Shown: positions 16,616 through 25,229, counted from the first letter of the stretch. The stretch: 64,000 nt of DNA from Mycolicibacterium hippocampi (GCF_010723735.1 NZ_BLLB01000002.1:806001-870000); one strand, 5' to 3'. Translations and numbers: made by a program. The notes: generated by a model not told the origin, from the sequence alone.

Positions 16616-17694
16616 GAATCAGTCCCATTGTGCGCGTTGATGTCCGAAGTTTCCAGCAGATGACGCACTGCATGATCGAGAAATGCCAGCAGCGGGACCG
16701 CCAGCAGGACGCCCACCACACCACCGACAACCGCACCGCCGGTGAGAGCGATCAACACCGCCAACGGATGCAGACGCACAGCCCGCCCCATCACCAAGGG
16801 CTGCAACACATTTCCCTCCAGCTGTTGGACTGCCAACACCAGCCCCAGCGTAATGAGTCCATACACCCAACCCTTCGCCAGCACCGCGACGATGACGGCC
16901 AGGAAGCCGGTGACGACCGCGCCGACGAAGGGCACAAACGCGCCCAGGAACACCAGCGACGCCAACGGCAGTGCCAGCGGGATACCCATGATGAACAGGC
17001 CCGCACCGATGCCGACGGCGTCGACGAATGCCACCAGGAAGGTAGCGCGGACGTAGCCGGTCAGGGTGGTGAAGCCGGCCTTGCCCGCGCCGCGAACCCG
17101 TTCGCGGACGGTGGGCGGGAAGACCTTGGTGATGAACTCGAAAATGTTGCGACCGCTGTACAGGAAGTACACCAGCGCGAAAAGAGCGATGAAGAAGCCG
17201 GCGACGATCTGGGTGAGCGTCGATGCCGTCGACATGACCCCGGTGGTCAGGCGATCCTGCTGGTCTTGAAGCGTGCCGACCACATTGTTGACGGCGTTGT
17301 CGATCTGATCCCGGCTCAACCCGAGGGGCCCGTTGGTAGCCCAGTCCTGTAGCGACTCGATACTGGCCGTGACCTGGTCGGTCAGCGCCGGTAGACCTTC
17401 GATGAATCGTGTCACGACGAAGGTCAGGATCCCTCCGATGAAGCCCAACCCGGTCAGAAATACCAGCAGGACGGCTAGGCCGCGGGGTAGACGACGCTGG
17501 TCCAACCAGTCCACCAGCGGCAGGAACAGCGCGGTCAGGATCAGCGCCAGCGACAGTGGCACGACGACGACGGTGAAGCGCTTGACGAGCCAGAACAGCA
17601 CCGCTGCGGCGGCGGCCAGCACGACGAACCGCCACGCCCACGCGGCGGCTTTTCGGATCAGCGGGGATACGGAGTCGTCGGCGGTGCCGGACAT
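16612..17694 (-). CDS. AI-2E/PerM family membrane transporter
   Basis: 360 aa. Paired hydrophobic N-terminal helices, a long amphipathic region with TRFIEGLPALTDQVTASIE, then a cluster of C-terminal helices including the family signature near FLGAFVPFVGAVVTGFLAVIVA. Members of this family (YdiK, PerM, TqsA) are permease-like proteins; some export quorum-sensing autoinducer-2 and others act as Na+/H+ antiporters, so the name does not prove a function here. Immediately upstream of, and overlapping, the MFS gene. Confidence 0.9.
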   Translation of the reverse strand: MSGTADDSVSPLIRKAAAWAWRFVVLAAAAAVLFWLVKRFTVVVVPLSLALILTALFLPLVDWLDQRRLPRGLAVLLVFLTGLGFIGGILTFVVTRFIEGLPALTDQVTASIESLQDWATNGPLGLSRDQIDNAVNNVVGTLQDQQDRLTTGVMSTASTLTQIVAGFFIALFALVYFLYSGRNIFEFITKVFPPTVRERVRGAGKAGFTTLTGYVRATFLVAFVDAVGIGAGLFIMGIPLALPLASLVFLGAFVPFVGAVVTGFLAVIVAVLAKGWVYGLITLGLVLAVQQLEGNVLQPLVMGRAVRLHPLAVLIALTGGAVVGGVVGVLLAVPLLAFLDHAVRHLLETSDINAHNGTDS

Positions 17695-17697
17695 GCG

Positions 17698-17852
17698 TCA
17701 GTCCGTCGGCGGTTGCGTCGCCGGCGTGTCCCAGTCGACGGCTTGTTCGGCGCCGGCGTAATTGTCGAAGGTCGCGATCACCCGACGGCTCGGTTCCTTC
17801 GTGCGGACCGCCGCCGCCGGGGTCGCGGCTCGCTGGTGGATGTCTCTGCCAT
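17698..17852 (-). pseudogene. Truncated, frameshifted remnant of a general-stress-protein (GSP) domain gene
   Basis: ATG 17852 has a good ribosome site (AAAGGAG) but its frame stops after 24 codons (..RRNRAVG then TGA). Across that stop the next frame reads VIATFDNYAGAEQAVDW, which is the hallmark start of mycobacterial general-stress-protein-like domains, before ending after another ten or so residues at 17698. The downstream two thirds of the domain are missing. Best read as a decayed gene; a short fused product is less likely. Confidence 0.45.
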
Positions 17853-17984
17853 GACAACTCCTTTCTCGTCGCCTGTCCTCTGCCGGCAGTACCCGCCTGC
17901 GCGTCGCCTACACGGGAGTATCGAACGATCGACACGTCGGATCGGGAAGCGCTGGAGACGCATGAGCGACGACGCGGTGGGTGC

Positions 17985-18656
17985 TCAGGCACCGTGGACA
18001 GCCGGGCGGCCTGAGCCACACCCACTCTGCGACCGCCAGGCCGTCACCCCCGCCAGCAGCTGCCAGCCGATGATCGTGTAGATCGCCGTCCGCTCCCAGG
18101 CGCCGTCGTCGAAGACCAGGCGTGCGTCGAGCACGCTGTTGAACAGCAGAAGGGCGCCCGCGATCAACCCGACGACTCCCAGCGTCGCCCCGGACGCACC
18201 AAGGGCACGAAATCGGCTGCGACGCAGAAGCACGACACCGGCGCAGACGACGGCCAGGTTGCCTCCGACGATCGCGGCCGTCGCGCCGAGGACATGCACC
18301 AGCGCCTGGGTATCAGCACCTCCGCTCGGGAACAGGCCCACGGCTACCGATCCGACACCGTAGGTCAGCGCGAGACCGGAAAACATCACGCCGCCGCGGC
18401 CCAGCCGCATCGCGGCGGCCACCACGGCGGCGGCGAGCGCGAACGCCACTCCTTGCGCGACGAACGCGATGTTCATCCAGGATGCCCGTGGTGAGAGCGC
18501 CGGTTGACCGAGGTCACTGATGTAGTCCACCCAGTAGCGGTAGCCGCGAATCTGCTCGGCGACAACGGCTTCCGTCGCCAGATACCACGCACCGGCGACC
18601 AACCAGAGTGCACCGGCCAGTCGCAGGGCCGGTGATGCCGCGGAGGTTCGCACCAC
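17985..18656 (-). CDS. DUF998 family integral membrane protein
   Basis: About 223 aa from GTG 18656 (GTG 18653 adjacent). The longer frame to 18737 would overlap the start of the divergent gene at 18702 and lacks similarity. Six hydrophobic helices; the periplasmic loop ISDLGQPALSPRASWMN (about 45-65) is typical of DUF998 proteins. Function of the family is unknown. It is divergently arranged with the small gene at 18702, sharing a 45-bp promoter region. Confidence 0.82.
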   Translation of the reverse strand: MVRTSAASPALRLAGALWLVAGAWYLATEAVVAEQIRGYRYWVDYISDLGQPALSPRASWMNIAFVAQGVAFALAAAVVAAAMRLGRGGVMFSGLALTYGVGSVAVGLFPSGGADTQALVHVLGATAAIVGGNLAVVCAGVVLLRRSRFRALGASGATLGVVGLIAGALLLFNSVLDARLVFDDGAWERTAIYTIIGWQLLAGVTAWRSQSGCGSGRPAVHGA

Positions 18657-18701
18657 GACAGGGTGCCACGGACGCAGTGCCCGCCCGGTTATCCTGGCCG
18701 G

Positions 18702-18971
18702 GTGAGCAGCCAGAAAGTCGCGGGCGGGGTGGTGCACGAACTGCCCGCGGACCTACGTGAGGCGCTGAGCGCCAACGGCACCGCGCTCGCCGCCTGGAAT
18801 GACATCACCCCGTTGGCGCGCAACGAGTTCATCTGCTGGGTGGAGGACGCCAAGCAGCAGAAGACGCGCGAACGGCGTATCCGCAGGACCCAGGAAGAAC
18901 TCGAGGAAGGCCAGCGCCGGCCGTGCTGCTGGCCCGGGTGCAAGCACCGCGAGCGCACCGGCAAGGCCTGA
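18702..18971 (+). CDS. YdeI/OmpD-associated-like small protein
   Basis: 89 aa from GTG 18702. The composition (VVHELPADLREALSANGTA, followed by WNDITPLARNEFICWVEDAK) matches the C-terminal helical domain of YdeI/OmpD-associated proteins (a bacteriocin-protection annotation is common), here as a stand-alone protein. The C-terminus carries CCWPGCKHRE, a possible metal-binding Cys/His cluster. Cytosolic and strongly charged. Convergent with the Nramp-like gene. Confidence 0.8.
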   Translation: MSSQKVAGGVVHELPADLREALSANGTALAAWNDITPLARNEFICWVEDAKQQKTRERRIRRTQEELEEGQRRPCCWPGCKHRERTGKA

Positions 18972-18982
18972 GGTCCGAGGCC

Positions 18983-20392
18983 TCACCCTCCGATGAAGCC
19001 CAGCATGTTCGAGAAGTACAGGACGGCGAAAACGCCGTAGAACAGCCCGGCGAAGCCCAGCAGGCCCATCGAAAGCCGGCTCGGTCTCAAGGCATCGGGG
19101 ATGCGGCGGTTGACGGCCAGTGTCGTCAGCACGATGAACGGGGTGTGCACGCTGGCCACGACTCCCGACGCGGACATGACGGCGACGGGATCCCGCACGA
19201 TCACGATCACGATGGCCGGGATGAGGCCGGTGAACGTCACCGCGAACAGGATCTTGAGCGCTCGTGCGGTGCCCATCGTCTCCGGGCGCCAGCTGGTGAC
19301 GCGTTCCGTCCACGAACGGCCCGACTTCCCGGACAGCAGCAGGGTGATGTCGGCGAAGGCGCGTGACCATCCGTCCTGGTTCGCCAACACGCTGCCGCCT
19401 AGCGCCACCACGATCGCCGTGAACATCAACCAGTGTCCGACGGTGCCCCACACTTCTGACAGCAGCAGCATCAGATCGTCGGCCACCCCGATTCCCGACG
19501 GCACGACGCCTGCCGGGGCGAGAAGTTCGGCGCCCAGCACCAGGAAGGCCGTGATGATGACGGCCCCGGTGAGCACGCCGACCGCCGCGGTGTTCGACAG
19601 GGTGCCGAACCACGAACGCAACCGTGCCGCGCGCTCCTCGGCGGATTCGGGCGAGGCGCCCTGCTCCTCGGATGTGGACTTGTCCATCCCGCCGCCGTAC
19701 CCGCGGCGGGCGGTCCAGTACGAGAACCATACGATGCCCATGGACCCCGCGAGAATCGTCCCGATCCAAGGCAGCACGAAGGGCACGCTGAGGTCCGACG
19801 GGATACCGGGCACCACTCCGGCCCGCGCGTCCCCGTCCGGCTGAAAGACCCATGCTGCGGCGACCACCGTGATCGCCACCAGAACCAGTGCCAAGACCAG
19901 GGCGGCTCGGGACACGGCGGGGTAGCCACCGCTGACGACCACCGCCGTCGTGATCAGCAGTAGCAACAGGGACCACAGCAACATTCCGCCCGGAAGCACG
20001 GAAGCGAATGCGCTGCCCACCAGGGCGCTGAGCCCTCCCACGCCGGCCACCGCGGCGACGAGTTGCGGCAGCAGAACCACCCACAGGGCCCAGTTGCGGG
20101 GCCCGGGGAGCGTGGAGAACCCGTCCAGCAGAGTCCGGCCGGTGACCACCGCGAACCGGCCGGCCTCCCGGATCATCACCCACATCAGGATCGCGACGCC
20201 CCACAACAGCCAGAGCAGCTCATAGCCGTATTCGGAGCCGACCCGCGGGGTGAACAGCACCGAACCTGACCCCACCGCAGACATCGCCCACAGCAGGCCC
20301 GGACCCCACCACCGCAGGCGGGCGACGCCGGTGGGTGGATCCGGGACACGCTGCCGCAGTTCCACGGTCTTCTCAGAGGTCGTGGTGTGCAT
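18983..20392 (-). CDS. Nramp-related transporter lacking the canonical metal-site motifs
   Basis: 469 aa from ATG 20392, about 11-12 helices. The opening WWGPGLLWAMSAVGSGSVL aligns with Nramp TM1 (GPG then the DPGN-containing unwound segment), but Asp-Pro-Gly-Asn is absent and is replaced by GSGS-like residues. I also see no Met-Pro-His in TM6. Such Nramp-related proteins may carry other cations or organic solutes. Long charged cytosolic loop (KSTSEEQGASPESAEERAARL) between mid helices. No clear operon partner. Confidence 0.75.
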   Translation of the reverse strand: MHTTTSEKTVELRQRVPDPPTGVARLRWWGPGLLWAMSAVGSGSVLFTPRVGSEYGYELLWLLWGVAILMWVMIREAGRFAVVTGRTLLDGFSTLPGPRNWALWVVLLPQLVAAVAGVGGLSALVGSAFASVLPGGMLLWSLLLLLITTAVVVSGGYPAVSRAALVLALVLVAITVVAAAWVFQPDGDARAGVVPGIPSDLSVPFVLPWIGTILAGSMGIVWFSYWTARRGYGGGMDKSTSEEQGASPESAEERAARLRSWFGTLSNTAAVGVLTGAVIITAFLVLGAELLAPAGVVPSGIGVADDLMLLLSEVWGTVGHWLMFTAIVVALGGSVLANQDGWSRAFADITLLLSGKSGRSWTERVTSWRPETMGTARALKILFAVTFTGLIPAIVIVIVRDPVAVMSASGVVASVHTPFIVLTTLAVNRRIPDALRPSRLSMGLLGFAGLFYGVFAVLYFSNMLGFIGG

Positions 20393-20423
20393 GCCCGTCA
20401 ACCGTTGCCCGCGGTCGGCCGGC

Positions 20424-21560
20424 CTAAACCCCCGGCGGTCCGGAACCGATCACGATGCTTGTCACATCCGGCGGCGACGCCAGCAGCCCGTGGTGGTGAA
20501 AGCGGTTGCCTCCGGAGCGCTTTGCGCGATACATGGCATGGTCGGCCACGATGACCAGGTGGGTGAGGAAGCGTCGAGCCTGCCCGTCCTCCGACGGAAC
20601 TCCAGCCAGCGGCGCACAGACGGTGCCGACGCTGGCGGTCACCGGAACAGGCAGGCCGGCGATGGTCTGACAGATCCGGCCGGCGAACGGCGCGGTGTCC
20701 GGAATGGCCGACAGCGCGGCGATCAGAAATTCTTCGCCTCCGCTGCGGCCGATCACCGATGTCGGGCCGGCAGCGACGGGCAGCGCCCGGGCGACGGTGA
20801 CCAGTGCCGCATCGCCGACGTGGTGGCCGTGGGTGTCGTTGACCGCTTTGAAGTTGTCGAGATCCACCAACGCCACGAACAGGTAGTGCACGGTGGTGTC
20901 GCGCTCGGTGAGCAACTCGAGCGTCGCTTGGAAGAACGCGGGTCGGTTGAGCAGCGTGGTCAACGGGTCACGCGCGGCGTGCACCAGGTCGGTGCCCAGC
21001 GCGCGGACGAGGAACTGAATGGCCAGCGGCATCGCGATGTTGATCAGTAGGACGAGGAACAGGTCGACCACCGCCAGGGCCGGGTGCCCGGACATCGCCA
21101 ACCGGACGGCCGCAGCCAGGGCGACGCCCGCAGCGACGAAGAAGTTGTAGAGGACGAGCGCGGTGGAATGGAAGAACGCGATGTAGGCACCGATGATCGC
21201 GAACGAGATGCAGCCGATCAGCGACGCCAGCGGGGTGGGATAGGCCAGACAGGCCAGCGCCACCGCGCCGTTGGACACGACGGAGAACACCTGCGACTGG
21301 CGTTGCGTGGGCCAACGCCAGGCCCACAGCAGTACACCGGCCACCCCGCAGGCCGCAGCCAACCAGGTCATCGCGACCGGCACGGTGCCCCGTGGTCCGT
21401 CGGAGCTGAGCAGCAGCACAAGCAGACTCACTGCCAACGAACCGGCGATCAGCCCCATCATCAGTCGCACCCGGGTGGTCTGGCCCCGGGCACGTAGGTA
21501 GCCGCTGAGCCAGTCGTAGTGGCTGGGCTGCAGCCACCGCGGACTCTGTGATGCGGCCAT
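20424..21560 (-). CDS. Membrane-bound diguanylate cyclase (GGDEF domain)
   Basis: 378 aa from ATG 21560; the longer frame upstream has no signal or similarity. Six hydrophobic helices (about 35-200) form an N-terminal membrane sensor of unknown ligand. The GGDEF domain follows: DPLTTLLNRPAFF at its start, DNFKAVNDTHGHHVGD for the metal site, and SGGEEF as the signature (about residue 275), which preserves the active GGEEF form. It should make cyclic di-GMP from GTP. No EAL domain and no obvious RxxD I-site. Confidence 0.9.
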   Translation of the reverse strand: MAASQSPRWLQPSHYDWLSGYLRARGQTTRVRLMMGLIAGSLAVSLLVLLLSSDGPRGTVPVAMTWLAAACGVAGVLLWAWRWPTQRQSQVFSVVSNGAVALACLAYPTPLASLIGCISFAIIGAYIAFFHSTALVLYNFFVAAGVALAAAVRLAMSGHPALAVVDLFLVLLINIAMPLAIQFLVRALGTDLVHAARDPLTTLLNRPAFFQATLELLTERDTTVHYLFVALVDLDNFKAVNDTHGHHVGDAALVTVARALPVAAGPTSVIGRSGGEEFLIAALSAIPDTAPFAGRICQTIAGLPVPVTASVGTVCAPLAGVPSEDGQARRFLTHLVIVADHAMYRAKRSGGNRFHHHGLLASPPDVTSIVIGSGPPGV

Positions 21561-21672
21561 CGTCACCCCCGCGAACAAACATACTGACTGCGGCGACCCC
21601 CCGGTGACACCAATGTCGAAGCGCCGGGACGCTGGTTGGCGTTCATTTCCGGGTTTCGGGTATGAAGGCGGA

Positions 21673-22284
21673 GTGCGTCTGGAGCACCGCGCTGTGCTGG
21701 CTGCGGGGGTGGAGGCTGTCCGCGCGACGGCCGGCGCGTTGCTCGGGCGGCCCGGTGGTTTGTTCGGTGCCGGGGGTGAGACCTTCGATGCCACCTTGCG
21801 CATCGACGACGACGCCCGTGTGCCGGGGTCGGTCGCATTGCTGCGGCCGGGCTCCGTGCACCGTGCCGTGGTCCAGGTGGGTCCTGACCGGCGGAACACC
21901 GCGGTTCGCAAACTGTGTGTGAAGATTCCCGATGCCTACGGCCGAGGTCGCGATCAGGATTTCCTGCTGGCGTCGTCCGGCGATGGCGCACCTCTGCACC
22001 ACGCGGCGCTGCCGACGGACTCGGTAGCCGCCCTGTACTCGTCGCTGTGGCTCTACCTCGCCGGCCTGCAGCCGGTGTTGTTCGGGGCGCGCACCTCGAC
22101 GACCGGTCGCGACCTACGCTTCGGACCCGGAGATGAACTGAGCTTCGCGCTCAGCCCCCCGCTGGGTGAGTTCCGCCGGATCGGGTTGTTGACGTTGGCC
22201 GAACCGCACGACGGCACCGTGCGCTTCGCCGGCCGCAACAGTGGCGGCAACCTCTGGCCGCTACCGCCGGTCAGCTTCTACTGA
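21673..22284 (+). CDS. Catalase-fold-like hypothetical protein (often annotated phosphodiesterase)
   Basis: About 203 aa from GTG 21673; an ATG at 21613 would add 20 Arg/Gly-rich residues without resemblance to a gene. The stretch around NTAVRKLCVKIPDAYGRGRDQDFLLASSG resembles the beta-barrel of the catalase superfamily (RGxAxKFY.. pattern), but there is no N-terminal heme-distal His motif or proximal Tyr motif that I can see, so catalase activity is doubtful. Single gene between a diguanylate cyclase and a P450. Function unknown. Confidence 0.65.
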   Translation: MRLEHRAVLAAGVEAVRATAGALLGRPGGLFGAGGETFDATLRIDDDARVPGSVALLRPGSVHRAVVQVGPDRRNTAVRKLCVKIPDAYGRGRDQDFLLASSGDGAPLHHAALPTDSVAALYSSLWLYLAGLQPVLFGARTSTTGRDLRFGPGDELSFALSPPLGEFRRIGLLTLAEPHDGTVRFAGRNSGGNLWPLPPVSFY

Positions 22285-22296
22285 AGGGCCCCGGAT

Positions 22297-22697
22297 TCAC
22301 GACCGGCTGCGCCGGGTCTCCCGACGGTTCGCCTTCTCGATGGCCGAGACGAGGTCGTCCTTGTCCATCTTGGAACGACCGGAAATGTCGAGGCGGCGGG
22401 CCACCTCCATGAGGTGCTTCTTGGTGGAGTTGGCGTCAACACCCTCGGCGGTGTCTCCTTTGGCATTCGGACCGCCACTCTCGGCCCGGTCGTCGGACCG
22501 GCCGCGTTGATCCTTGGCCTCCCAGTGGTCCCCCCCTTTTCGTAGCTGTGTTTGAGCGCGCTGGAGGCGACGCGGTGCGCGCGTTCCCCTTCGCCGTACT
22601 CCTCGACGGCTGAGTCGTGCGCCTTGGCGAAGGTGCGCTGGGCTTTGTCGTCGGACCGCTGCAAGGTGCTCGGCAGTTCGCTCTCCTTGGCCTGCAT
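22297..22697 (-). pseudogene. ChaB-like gene split by a one-base deletion in a G7 tract
   Basis: From ATG 22697 the frame encodes a typical ChaB-type start (STLQRSDDKAQRTFAKAHDS, then EEYGEGERAHRVASSALKHSYEK). It loses the frame at a run of seven G (C7 on the + strand at about 22530-22536). In the next frame the protein continues as GDHWEAKDQRG.. and ends in a Rho_N/SAP-like helix pair (KKHLMEVARRLDISGRS, then KDDLVSAIEKANRRE) before the stop at 22297. One extra G would restore a protein of about 133 aa. Either a real mutation, a slippery tract or a sequencing error. Confidence 0.8.
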
Positions 22698-22775
22698 CCG
22701 GGCCGCGCTGCGCCCGTGGCCGGGAGGTCGCACGGATGGTTGTTTGACCCGCCAACCGACGGGTAGGTCGCAGCC

Positions 22776-24140
22776 ATGAGTTATCAAACGCACCGGGTCA
22801 CCGGAGCGGCAGCGGTGGCCACACTGACCGATCTGGGGCTGTCATCAATTGCGGCGGGAGTGCTGGCACGCCGGCGGCCGGTGATGCGACTGCTGGAACG
22901 CACGCAGGCCGACGCCCGGGCATCCAGACGGATGCACTTGCTGCGCAGCAGATACGGCCGTGGTCCCGTCGAAGTGGTGCTGCCGGGACGGCGCATCATC
23001 GTCGTGCTCGACCCTGAGGACGTCGGCCAGGTGCTCGCTGATGCGCCGACGCCGTTTCACCCCGCCAATCGGGAGAAACGCAAAGCGCTGCAATGGTTTC
23101 AACCCCGTGGAGTCCTGTTCTCGAGGGGCCCAATCCGCCGGCAACGACGGGAGTTCAACGAGACCGTGCTGCAAACCGACTCCGAGGTGCATCGGTTGGC
23201 CCCGCATTTCGCCGCGGTGATCGCCGAGGAGGCGCGGGAGCTCACCACCCGTGCCGCGGAGAGCCGGCAGCTGGATTCATCACAGTTCATGACGGTGTGG
23301 TGGCGGGTGGTGCGGCGTCTGGCCTTCGGTGATGCTGCCCGCGACGACGAGGAGATCACCGACCAACTGCTGCGGCTGCGAAAGGCCGGCAACTGGTCGT
23401 TTCTGGCGTTGCCGCACTACCGCGAGCGGTCACGGTTCCTCGACCACCTCTACCGGTACGCAGAAGACCCGCAGCCGGGCACGCTCGTCAGCGCGGTCGG
23501 TGAGACCAGGGCGCCGGGTGGGGTGGATCAGGTCGGTCAGATGCCGCAGTGGCTCTTCGCGTTCGATGCCGCAGGCATGGCTTCACTACGGGCCCTGGCG
23601 TTGCTGGCAAGCCATCCCGAGGAGCTGAAGCGGGCAATAGAGGATGCCGCCGATCCGGAGGACCCGGCGCTGCGACCGTATCTGCGCGCCAGCGTGCTCG
23701 AGTCAGTGCGGCTGTGGCCCACGACGCCGGCGATCCTGCGCGACACCACCGAGGTCACCACCTGGCGGGAAGGCTCGGATCGCTTCACGATCGACAAGGG
23801 CGCTGGTCTGGTGATCGTGGTGCCCGCCTTCCACCGCGACGGACAGCTGCTGCCGTACGCCCACCAGTTCGTCCCCGACATCTGGCTCGACGGCCGCGCC
23901 GTGCAACAACCGCAACTCGTGCCGTTCTCCGCCGGCCCCGCCGAGTGCCCCGGCCGCAACCTGGTTCTCCTTGCGACCAGCACGCTGCTCGCGCATCTGC
24001 TGGACACTGTCGAGTTGCGGTTGACATCGATGCCGCGGTTGTCACCGGACAAGCCGCTGCCGCTCACGCTCAATCAGCTGACACTCGAGTTCGACGTGCA
24101 GCCCAAGCACAGCGCACAGCGCGCTGCAGCGTCGAACTGA
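22776..24140 (+). CDS. Cytochrome P450 monooxygenase
   Basis: 454 aa. ESVRLW is the ExxR motif of the K helix. The heme loop PFSAGPAECPGRN (about 383-395) carries the axial cysteine, with the canonical FxxGxxxCxG pattern slightly altered (SAGPAECPG). The I-helix region FAFDAAGMASLRALA has Ala-Gly but lacks the acid-alcohol pair usually used for oxygen activation (A-G-M-A-S instead of A-G-x-D/E-T), so the chemistry may differ from a standard hydroxylase. No ferredoxin or reductase gene lies next to it. Substrate unknown. Confidence 0.92.
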   Translation: MSYQTHRVTGAAAVATLTDLGLSSIAAGVLARRRPVMRLLERTQADARASRRMHLLRSRYGRGPVEVVLPGRRIIVVLDPEDVGQVLADAPTPFHPANREKRKALQWFQPRGVLFSRGPIRRQRREFNETVLQTDSEVHRLAPHFAAVIAEEARELTTRAAESRQLDSSQFMTVWWRVVRRLAFGDAARDDEEITDQLLRLRKAGNWSFLALPHYRERSRFLDHLYRYAEDPQPGTLVSAVGETRAPGGVDQVGQMPQWLFAFDAAGMASLRALALLASHPEELKRAIEDAADPEDPALRPYLRASVLESVRLWPTTPAILRDTTEVTTWREGSDRFTIDKGAGLVIVVPAFHRDGQLLPYAHQFVPDIWLDGRAVQQPQLVPFSAGPAECPGRNLVLLATSTLLAHLLDTVELRLTSMPRLSPDKPLPLTLNQLTLEFDVQPKHSAQRAAASN

Positions 24141-24144
24141 GAGG

Positions 24145-24393
24145 TCACGCGCCGAGTTCGGACACTTCTGTATCGAGAGCCGCTGCCTGCTCAGTGAGTT
24201 CATGGTCGGACAGGTCCGTCCCACCGGTGCGTTCGAGAAGGGCGGCCCGTGAGATGACCTCCAGCGCGCCCCGGTGCTTTTCGTCGTCGATCTCGCCGCC
24301 GGTGATCACCTCGACCCGGCCTTCGATCAGCACTAGAACACTGTCGTCGTCGGCATCCAGCAGTCGGCGCACATCGTCAGTGGAAATAGTCAT
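24145..24393 (-). CDS. Small hypothetical protein
   Basis: 82 aa, acidic (TISTDDVRRLLDADDDSVLV.., ending TEVSELGA), ATG at 24393. Balanced amino-acid composition and placement directly convergent with the P450 gene (stop codons 4 bp apart) support a real gene. It looks like the short acidic stress-linked proteins common in mycobacteria; no domain recognised. Confidence 0.68.
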   Translation of the reverse strand: MTISTDDVRRLLDADDDSVLVLIEGRVEVITGGEIDDEKHRGALEVISRAALLERTGGTDLSDHELTEQAAALDTEVSELGA

Positions 24394-24521
24394 GACGGCT
24401 GTGTGCCCCGATGTGGAGCCTTTACACGGCGAAACCGGCCTTTCATCTCAAGATTCGGCGCCGCCATGCCGGGTAGTCGATCTGCAGGCCCTGCCCGAAC
24501 AATCCACCTGGGAGGTTGGAG

Positions 24522-24692
24522 ATGGAACGCGGAAGCTCCAAGCACGGACAGCGCGAGGACGACGCGCTCAAAGAGGAATTGCAGGGAACGCTGAAAGGGA
24601 ACAGGTCCTCACGTGTCGAGGAGTGGCGCGACCCGGAGCCGCCGGCCGACGACGATCCCGACGTCCCGACCGCCGGCCCAGCGGACCGCTGA
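24522..24692 (+). CDS. Small conserved hypothetical protein (56 aa)
   Basis: ATG 24522 sits 3-9 nt after a strong ribosome site (GGGAGGTTGGAG). The protein begins MERGSSKHGQREDDALKEE and later has the RVEEWRDPEP segment, a pattern seen in a family of very short hydrophilic actinobacterial proteins that start with RGSSKHG and contain EEWRDPEP. Function unknown; often near stress genes. Confidence 0.8.
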   Translation: MERGSSKHGQREDDALKEELQGTLKGNRSSRVEEWRDPEPPADDDPDVPTAGPADR

Positions 24693-24696
24693 GAGA

Positions 24697-24891
24697 TCAG
24701 TCCGGTGACCCTTCGGAGTCGTCGAAGAACGCCCAGTGCCCGTCGTCGCCGGACTTGACCTCCATCCGCCAGCCGAGCTCTGAGTTGTCGGCTTTCTGAT
24801 CGACGAACCAGGCGTGGGCGTCGTCGGCGCTCTCGATGTCCTTCGTGTCGACGACGTCTCCCTTGGGATTGAGTACGCGATATGTAGCCAT
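24697..24891 (-). CDS. Small hypothetical protein with a two-strand beta motif
   Basis: 64 aa from ATG 24891 (MATYRVLNPKGDVVDTKDIE..). Contains DAHAWF and a C-terminal WRMEVKSGDDGHWAFF stretch, resembling small mycobacterial proteins of unknown function. Convergent with the 56-aa gene at 24522-24692. Cytosolic, acidic; no catalytic motif. Confidence 0.8.
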   Translation of the reverse strand: MATYRVLNPKGDVVDTKDIESADDAHAWFVDQKADNSELGWRMEVKSGDDGHWAFFDDSEGSPD

Positions 24892-24934
24892 GGGCGGCGT
24901 ATTCCCGTTGTGTCACAGTCGAAACTGACCCGAA

Positions 24935-25069
24935 CTACTCGCTGCGGCCGGTGTGCTGCCGCAGATCGTCGATCAGCTCGGAGGCCTGGGCTTTCATCGC
25001 GTCCCCGGGGACTTCTTGCCCGGCCTCCCGGGCCAGCATGTGCAGATTGCTGTGTTGCGCACCCGTCAT
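24935..25069 (-). pseudogene. Broken copy of a DUF3072 gene
   Basis: The 44 codons from ATG 25069 (MTGAQHSNLHMLAREAGQEV..) match the C-terminal two thirds of the intact DUF3072 protein at 32197-32409. Upstream, the equivalent of its QWVTGDEP segment is still visible in the DNA but two extra bases (GTGACCACTGTGACG) put it out of frame, and similarity ends near 25095. The 44-aa remainder could still be translated from the internal ATG but has no ribosome site. Confidence 0.75.
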
Positions 25070-25095
25070 GGGTTCGTCACAGTGGTCACCCACTG
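24935..25095. repeat. Left arm of direct repeat bracketing the 25.1-32.2 kb island
   Basis: Matches 32197-32354 in the same orientation with scattered substitutions (I estimate 80-85% identity by eye), including a shared GCGCACCCGTCATGGGTTCG. Homology stops sharply at about 25095 and 32354, inside the DUF3072 gene. Confidence 0.75.
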
Positions 25096-25206
25096 AGAAG
25101 GCGTGGGTGGGTACTGGCAGCTGACGGCGGTAAGGGCCCGCCGGCCGCGAGAGTGCCCCCAGACCGGCAATCGCCGCTGTCGACGATAGTTGCACTGCCG
25201 AACTGA

Positions 25207-25220
25207 TTGTTTTAGTACAA
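25207..25220. promoter_or_regulatory. Candidate LysR-type operator
   Basis: TTGTTTTAGTACAA, with inverted TTGT/ACAA ends around six bases, lies 10 bp before the LysR start in an AT-rich patch. It is close to the T-N11-A form of LysR boxes and could serve autoregulation. Assigned by position and symmetry only. Confidence 0.35.
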
Positions 25221-25229
25221 ACTTTGCTT

